In this document: positions 59,523 through 64,000 of the stretch, piece after piece
How the letters are laid out: each line of letters begins with the position of its first letter
Position numbering within the stretch: the first letter of the stretch is position 1
Assembly (NCBI RefSeq): GCF_000327065.1
Contig: NC_019936.1
Location: forward strand, 3,438,001 to 3,502,000
Direction of reading: 5' to 3'
Length of the DNA: 64,000 nucleotides
DNA from: Stutzerimonas stutzeri RCH2
GTDB lineage: Bacteria; Pseudomonadota; Gammaproteobacteria; Pseudomonadales; Pseudomonadaceae
Program-made: the position numbers and the translations under genes
The notes under the pieces: generated by a model
Told to the model about the DNA's origin: nothing
Seen by the model: only the letters and a program-made list of their open reading frames with translations
Database searches by the model: none

Positions 59523-60608
59523 ATGTCGCTGGTGACTTTCGCCTATCTGCTCGGCGGGCTGGTGCTGCTGGTGGTGGGTGCCGAATCCCTGGTACGCGGC
59601 GCAGCAAAGCTGGCCAGTCGCTTCGGCATTCCACCGCTGATCATCGGCCTGACGGTGGTCGCCTTTGGCACCAGCGCCCCCGAAACCGCCGTCAGCGTGC
59701 AGGCCTCGCTAAATGGCAGCGGTGACATCGCGGTAGGCAACGTGATTGGCAGCAACATCGCCAATATCCTGCTGATTCTCGGCATTTCCGCACTGATAGC
59801 CCCGCTGGTGGTGTCTCGGCAACTGATCCGCCTGGACGTCCCGGTGATGATCGGTGCCGGCCTGCTCTGCTACGGCTTGGCCTGGAACGGCAGCATCAGC
59901 CGCCTGGATGGCACGCTGCTGCTCATCACCCTGATCGGCTACACCGCGTTCCTGGTCGTCGCCAGCAAGCGAGAGAAGCCGGCCATCGACGCCGACGAGT
60001 TCGCTGCGGAATTCGGCCCCGCCGAAGCCGAAAAGCCATACGCCTGGGTGCTCCAGTTGTTTTTGATCCTGCTGGGCCTGGGCCTGCTGGTCGGCGGCTC
60101 TAATCTGCTGATCGAAGGGGCCGTCGGGCTGGCTCGCGCGCTGGGTCTGTCGGAGCTGGTCATCGGACTGACAGTCGTAGCGGTCGGCACCTCGATGCCC
60201 GAGCTCGCAACCTCCGTGCTGGCGGTTATCAAGGGTGAACGCGACATTGCCGTCGGCAATGTCGTGGGCAGCTGCATCTTCAACCTGTTGCTGGTGCTCG
60301 GCGCCGGCGCCGCGGTAGCCGCGGACGGCCTGTCCATATCACCCAATGCGCAGTCGTTCGACTTTCCGGTGATGCTGGCGGTATTCGTTGCCTGCCTGCC
60401 GATCTTCTTTTCCGGTTACTGCATTCAACGCTGGGAAGGCCTGTTGTTCTTCGCCTATTACGTCGCGTACACCCTCTACTTGGTGATGTTCGCCACGGGG
60501 CTCGGTGCCATCGAATTGCTGCGCGATGCGATGCTCTGGTTCGCCTTCCCCTTGACGGCCGTCACGCTTTTGGTGATCTTCCTGCGCGCCTGGCAACACC
60601 AGCGCTGA
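59523..60608 (+). CDS. YrbG-type Ca2+/Na+ antiporter, copy 1
   Basis: The 361-residue membrane protein has two inverted repeats of the CaCA family: GLTVVAFGTSAPETAVSVQA with IGSNIANILLILG (alpha-1) and GLTVVAVGTSMPELATSVLA with VGSCIFNLLLVLG (alpha-2). Such proteins exchange cations across the inner membrane; E. coli YrbG is one. The family assignment is firm; the ions carried are inferred. GGAG precedes the ATG by seven bases. It is followed by a close paralogue. Confidence 0.88.
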   Translation: MSLVTFAYLLGGLVLLVVGAESLVRGAAKLASRFGIPPLIIGLTVVAFGTSAPETAVSVQASLNGSGDIAVGNVIGSNIANILLILGISALIAPLVVSRQLIRLDVPVMIGAGLLCYGLAWNGSISRLDGTLLLITLIGYTAFLVVASKREKPAIDADEFAAEFGPAEAEKPYAWVLQLFLILLGLGLLVGGSNLLIEGAVGLARALGLSELVIGLTVVAVGTSMPELATSVLAVIKGERDIAVGNVVGSCIFNLLLVLGAGAAVAADGLSISPNAQSFDFPVMLAVFVACLPIFFSGYCIQRWEGLLFFAYYVAYTLYLVMFATGLGAIELLRDAMLWFAFPLTAVTLLVIFLRAWQHQR

Positions 60609-60646
60609 AACACCCACTTTCTGGATTTTTTGCGGAGCGCCCCATC

Positions 60647-61735
60647 GTGACCCTGATGACCTTTGTCTACCTCATAGCCGGCCTGGTGCTGCTCGTTGCC
60701 GGCGCGGAGGTCCTGGTGCGAGGTGCAGCCAAACTCGCCGCCCAGTTCGGCATCTCCCCACTGGTCATTGGCCTCACCGTGGTCGCCTTCGGCACCAGCG
60801 CGCCGGAGACGGCCGTCAGCGTGCAGGCCGCACTCAATGGCAGCGGTGACATCGCGATTGGTAACGTCGTGGGCAGCAACATCGCCAACGTACTGCTGAT
60901 TCTCGGCATGACCGCACTGGTCGCACCACTGGTGGTATCGCGTCAACTGATCCGCCTGGATGTGCCGATCATGATCGGCGCCAGCCTGGTGACCTTCGGC
61001 CTGGCCTGGGACGGCGAACTCAGCCGTATCGACGGTGCACTGCTGTTCACCGCGGTAGTGGTCTACACGCTGTTCCTGATCATAAGCAGTCGCCGCGAAA
61101 AAGCTGCGGAAGTCGACGACGAGTTTGCCAAGGAGTTCGGCCTGGATGAGCCGGCCAAGCCGCATGCTGGGCTGATCAACGCTGGCCTGGTGATCGCAGG
61201 CCTGGTGTTGCTGGTGGTGGGCTCCAATTTCCTCGTCGAGGGCGCCGTGGCCCTGGCCCGGGCGCTCGGCCTATCGGAGTTGGTCATTGGCCTGACCGTG
61301 ATCGCCATCGGCACCTCACTGCCAGAACTGGCCACCTCGATCATGGCGGCCTTTCGCGGCGAGCGCGATATCGCCGTCGGCAACATCGTTGGCAGCAACA
61401 TCTTCAACCTGCTCTGCGTACTCGGCCTGGCCTCGCTGGTGTCGCCGCAGGCGATCGGTGTGTCTTCGAACGCGCTAGCCTTTGATTTCCCGGTGATGAT
61501 CGCGGTAGCGGTAGCCTGCCTGCCGATCTTCTTCGCCGGCTACTGCATCAAGCGCTGGGAAGGCGCCCTGTTCGTCGCCTATTACGTGGCTTACACCCTG
61601 TACCTGGTGCTGACCAGTACCGGCCGCCCGTTCGCGGAAACCTTTGGCGACGCCATGCTGGGCTATGCACTGCCGCTGACTGCGATCACGCTGCTGGTCA
61701 TCGCCGGCCGCGCCTGGAAAGCCCAGCGCGGATAA
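60647..61735 (+). CDS. YrbG-type Ca2+/Na+ antiporter, copy 2
   Basis: The 362-residue protein repeats the layout and most residues of the preceding gene (alpha-1 GLTVVAFGTSAPETAVSVQA, alpha-2 GLTVIAIGTSLPELATSIMA). By eye, well over half the residues match, so this is a tandem duplication. A GTG at 60647 is used here, with GGAG nine bases upstream; an ATG three codons later is also possible. The Cys-to-Asn change in alpha-2 (SCIF here SNIF) is one clear difference. A GC hairpin follows. Confidence 0.87.
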   Translation: MTLMTFVYLIAGLVLLVAGAEVLVRGAAKLAAQFGISPLVIGLTVVAFGTSAPETAVSVQAALNGSGDIAIGNVVGSNIANVLLILGMTALVAPLVVSRQLIRLDVPIMIGASLVTFGLAWDGELSRIDGALLFTAVVVYTLFLIISSRREKAAEVDDEFAKEFGLDEPAKPHAGLINAGLVIAGLVLLVVGSNFLVEGAVALARALGLSELVIGLTVIAIGTSLPELATSIMAAFRGERDIAVGNIVGSNIFNLLCVLGLASLVSPQAIGVSSNALAFDFPVMIAVAVACLPIFFAGYCIKRWEGALFVAYYVAYTLYLVLTSTGRPFAETFGDAMLGYALPLTAITLLVIAGRAWKAQRG

Positions 61736-61749
61736 CAAGCCGAGCCACC

Positions 61750-61772
61750 GGGCGGGCCTGTCGGGCCCGCCC
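61750..61772. terminator. GC hairpin between antiporter copy 2 and bactofilin
   Basis: GGGCGGGCC (61750-61758) pairs with GGCCCGCCC (61764-61772) around TGTCG. The two genes converge on it. There is no U-run, only CTATTC on the plus side, so it may act as a bidirectional but weak terminator. Confidence 0.6.
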
Positions 61773-61775
61773 TAT

Positions 61776-62201
61776 TCAGCCTTCGCGCGCCTGCGGGCGC
61801 GGCAGCTCGAGCACCTGCGCGCTCTCCTCCGCGTCCCCCATACGGCTGAGGGTGCCATCGACCACCGCGCCGTTTTCCATGCTCAATTGGCGATAACGGA
61901 TGTTGCCGCGGACCCGCGCATTGGAGTGCAGTTCGAGCAGATGCTCGACCACCAGATCGCCGACGATGGTCCCGTCGATCAGCGCATCGTAGCTACTGAC
62001 GTTTCCCTCGATCCGGCCCTCGGCACTTAGCGCCAGCAGGCTGTGAGTGCCAGCCTTGTGACTGACATTGCCGCGCACCTCGCCACTGACCTTCAGCCCC
62101 TCTTCGAACGTCACATCCCCGACCAATGCAAGATTGCCGGAGATCAGGCTGGAAAACTGGTCAATGGTGACGCGGGATTCGGACTTCTTCTTGAACATCA
62201 T
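61776..62201 (-). CDS. Bactofilin
   Basis: The 141-residue protein is a bactofilin (DUF583/polymer-forming cytoskeletal): a right-handed beta-helix core from about residue 25 (LALVGDVTFEEGLKVSGEVR; LVVEHLLELHSNARVRGNI) with short non-repetitive tails. Bactofilins polymerise without nucleotide and place cell-wall enzymes. The N-terminal tail MMFKKKSESRVTIDQFSSL may bind the membrane or a partner. It is the last gene of a three-gene unit with a membrane coiled-coil protein and an M23 peptidase. Confidence 0.93.
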   Translation of the reverse strand: MMFKKKSESRVTIDQFSSLISGNLALVGDVTFEEGLKVSGEVRGNVSHKAGTHSLLALSAEGRIEGNVSSYDALIDGTIVGDLVVEHLLELHSNARVRGNIRYRQLSMENGAVVDGTLSRMGDAEESAQVLELPRPQAREG

Positions 62202-62214
62202 CTACTCCAGAAAA

Positions 62215-62571
62215 TTAACGGGCTTTCTTCTGCTGACGGAAGAAAGCCACATCGGTCTGCAGGCGCTCGACCTGCGCCGATAGCGTGGCGATACGCCTGA
62301 GCAGTTGCTCTTCGGTGGCCTGAGTTTCCTGGCGCTGCAGGCGAACCTGCTCCAGCTCGGCCTTCATTGCCTGAGTCTCCCGACCGAGTGCCTCGACCCG
62401 CTGCGCATGCTGCGTTTGTTCCTGGTCGCGCAGATAGAGCAACGCGCCGATCACGCACAGCAACCCGAAAATGATCCAGCGGCCGGTTCGCACGCTACGG
62501 GCCGCATGTGGTCGGTGTTCGGCGCGCAGCAGTTCGCGGGTGGTCGGGCGCTTAGTCCTCAGCCATGGCAT
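62215..62571 (-). CDS. Membrane-anchored coiled-coil protein of unknown function
   Basis: I do not recognise this 118-residue protein as a named family. It has a basic N-terminal tail (MPWLRTKRPTTRELLRAEHR), one transmembrane helix (WIIFGLLCVIGALLYLRD, about residues 32-50) and a coiled coil to about residue 110, rich in Glu/Gln/Arg heptads. This layout resembles the FtsL/FtsB or Csd-associated adaptors. It overlaps the M23 gene by 20 bases and is 13 bases from the bactofilin, so it probably acts with both, for example as an adaptor. Confidence 0.8.
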   Translation of the reverse strand: MPWLRTKRPTTRELLRAEHRPHAARSVRTGRWIIFGLLCVIGALLYLRDQEQTQHAQRVEALGRETQAMKAELEQVRLQRQETQATEEQLLRRIATLSAQVERLQTDVAFFRQQKKAR

Positions 62572-63535
62572 CGCTGATGCGCTCCAGATCGCCGAGGGCC
62601 AGGAAGCGTTGCGGGTCGACGAAGCGGCCCTTGTGCAGCACTTCGAAATGCAGGTGCGGGCCGGTCGAACGTCCGGTAGAGCCTACGGCGCCGATGCGCT
62701 GCGCCGGGGTAACCAGGTCACCCTGGCGTACATCCAGTCGCGACAGATGCGCGTAGCGGGTAACCAGACGATTGCCATGGTCGATCTCCACCAGCTTGCC
62801 GTAGGCACCGCGGTAACCGGCGAAACGCACCCGACCGCCAGCCGCGGCAATGACGTCGGAGCCGGATTTCAAGGCGAAATCGACGCCCGAATGGAATGCC
62901 AGGGTCTTGCGGAAGGGATCGATACGATTGCCGAATGAAGAGCCCAGACGAGCCTCTCCCACCGGTCGTTTCGAAGGGATGGCCATCAGCGCTGCGTTAC
63001 GTTCGGCGACTCGCTGCATCAGACTATCGAGCATTACGCGCATGCAGCGCGCAGAGGTTTCGCTGCGCTGCAGATCGGCGAGGGTGGCGCGTTCGCTTTC
63101 GGCCGAAAGCTCGCCGGAACAACCGCGCGCAGGCAACAGCGCGCCACCCTGCCCCACGCTCCCGGCACGCGCGGGACGATCCGGCACCAGAACCGGCAAC
63201 AGCGTCGGGTCCAGAGCAGACAACTGGCCGTGCAGCGTCTGCTGTTGATCCATCATCTGCTGCAGCGCGATCAGGTCGGACTCAAGGGACTTCAACCGTC
63301 CTACCACCTCGCCCACGCGGGCAATTGCGAAGCGGCCTTCGCCCTCCGACACATCGTCCAGATGCGTGATTTCGATCTGCGCGTGCCGATCAGCGCCTAC
63401 CCATACCCCACCGGCGAAGCTTGCCAGACTTACGCTCAGCACGATCGCCAAAGCTGGCAGTGTCAGCCGGCGCAGGTTCACCACACGGATATCATCCCGC
63501 GTCAGTGATCGGTTCGTAGGTGTGAAAAAAGCCAT
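62552..63535 (-). CDS. M23-family peptidoglycan endopeptidase (LytM domain)
   Basis: The 327-residue protein has an N-terminal transmembrane helix (LPALAIVLSVSLASFAGGVW), a helical periplasmic region (about residues 55-130) and a C-terminal M23/LytM domain with the zinc motifs HSGVD and HLHFEV. Such enzymes cut peptide cross-links. It is first in the unit with the coiled-coil protein and the bactofilin, which suggests that the bactofilin positions it. ATG 63535 was chosen as it precedes the membrane helix by 21 residues. Confidence 0.91.
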   Translation of the reverse strand: MAFFTPTNRSLTRDDIRVVNLRRLTLPALAIVLSVSLASFAGGVWVGADRHAQIEITHLDDVSEGEGRFAIARVGEVVGRLKSLESDLIALQQMMDQQQTLHGQLSALDPTLLPVLVPDRPARAGSVGQGGALLPARGCSGELSAESERATLADLQRSETSARCMRVMLDSLMQRVAERNAALMAIPSKRPVGEARLGSSFGNRIDPFRKTLAFHSGVDFALKSGSDVIAAAGGRVRFAGYRGAYGKLVEIDHGNRLVTRYAHLSRLDVRQGDLVTPAQRIGAVGSTGRSTGPHLHFEVLHKGRFVDPQRFLALGDLERISDAMAED

Positions 63536-63719
63536 GAATGATTCCCTAGAACATAGAGCGGCCACCTCGCTAGGCAAGCCGTTGAACGTCCAGGGCAATT
63601 TGACGGAAACGCGCTTTTTTTTCTGAGGCCTGATGACCGATTACGACCATCGCACTGCGATTCTTAAACCGAAACACCGCATTGGCGACGAACGGCGCAG
63701 AAGTGCGTCGACAGGCAGC

Positions 63720-64000
63720 CTAGATCCAGCCCAGCCAGCCCAACAGGAACAGCCCCGCGTTGATGCTCAGCGCCGCCATCAGCGTCGTGATGACGATGAT
63801 CGTCGCAGCAAGCTGGTGATTGGAATTCACGGCACGTGCCATGACGAAGCTCGCCGCCGCGGTCGGGCTGGCGAAATAGAGAAACAGAATGCCCAGCTCC
63901 GCGCCCCGGAAGCCACAGGCCCAGGCACCCAGCGTTGCGAGCGCCGGCAACCAGACCATCTTCATCAGGCTCGAACTCAGTGCGCTGCCGCTGCTTTTGC
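63720..64000 (-). CDS. AEC-family transporter (C-terminal part)
   Basis: Only the last 93 or so codons are in the window; the gene runs off the right edge, and the stop is at 63720-63722. The visible chain has three hydrophobic segments (AELGILFLYFASPTAAASFV; LAATIIVITTLMAALSINAG; GLFLLGWLGWI) and the pattern SPTAAASFVMARA, typical of the last helices of AEC (auxin efflux carrier-like) permeases. Substrate cannot be told from this part. Confidence 0.75.
   Translation of the reverse strand, partial: KSSGSALSSSLMKMVWLPALATLGAWACGFRGAELGILFLYFASPTAAASFVMARAVNSNHQLAATIIVITTLMAALSINAGLFLLGWLGWI

Overview
The window is about 61-62% G+C chromosomal DNA from a Pseudomonas-type gammaproteobacterium, most likely the Pseudomonas stutzeri (Stutzerimonas) group. 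The reasons are the RNase P RNA, the gene order (mraZ, rnpB, rsmI, lpoA-yraN-gmhA-dolP, sspBA, petABC, rplM-rpsI; mlaFEDCB, ibaG, murA, hisGDC; kdsDC-lptCAB-rpoN-hpf-ptsN-rapZ-ptsO; mreBCD-maf-rng; gatCAB) and two tandem pilin genes beside pilBCD, an arrangement described for P. stutzeri as pilAI/pilAII. The species call is inference from content and order, not from a database search.

Layout. 1-541: start of the division and cell-wall (dcw) cluster, rsmH and mraZ on the minus strand, with a sigma70 promoter and an apparent MraZ operator. 841-1198: rnpB. 1270-5688: rsmI diverging from lpoA-yraN-gmhA-dolP. 5737-10535: minus-strand sspA-sspB, the cytochrome bc1 operon petABC, and rplM-rpsI. 10963-12747: an aldo/keto reductase and a CbiM-like membrane protein. 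12781-20914: a type IV pilus locus, with pilBCD-coaE-yacG facing pilAI, pilAII, an oligosaccharide ligase (PglL/TfpO type) and a pilin accessory protein (TfpX/TfpZ type). 21051-23878: sulfate activation (cysD, cysNC). 24064-29505: Nif3-like protein, the AlgW/DegS periplasmic protease, and hisC, hisD, hisG. 29684-34926: murA, ibaG, a PsiE-like gene and the mla lipid transport genes.

35208-42213: the plus-strand cluster for Kdo synthesis (kdsD, kdsC), LPS export (lptC, lptA, lptB), sigma54 (rpoN) and the nitrogen PTS (hpf, ptsN, rapZ, ptsO). 42266-55390: pmbA and darP, then a long minus-strand cell-shape cluster mreB-mreC-mreD-maf-rng-yhdP-nitrilase-tldD. 55709-61735: gatCAB, a small RlpA-like lipoprotein and two tandem Ca2+/Na+ antiporter genes. 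61776-63535: a bactofilin / coiled-coil membrane protein / M23 peptidase cassette. 63720 to the end: the 3' part of an AEC-family transporter.

Most of the window is conserved housekeeping sequence. The parts that look least ordinary are: the variable pilin cassette (two pilins, only one of which ends in the serine expected for TfpO-type glycosylation); the bactofilin-M23 cassette; a PsiE-like gene inserted between mlaB and ibaG; an apparent AUC start codon for mreC with a long hairpin just upstream; and several perfect inverted repeats in intergenic regions (pilB-pilA, algW promoter, hisG-murA, mreB-mreC). I found no CRISPR array, tRNA, rRNA, prophage or insertion sequence.
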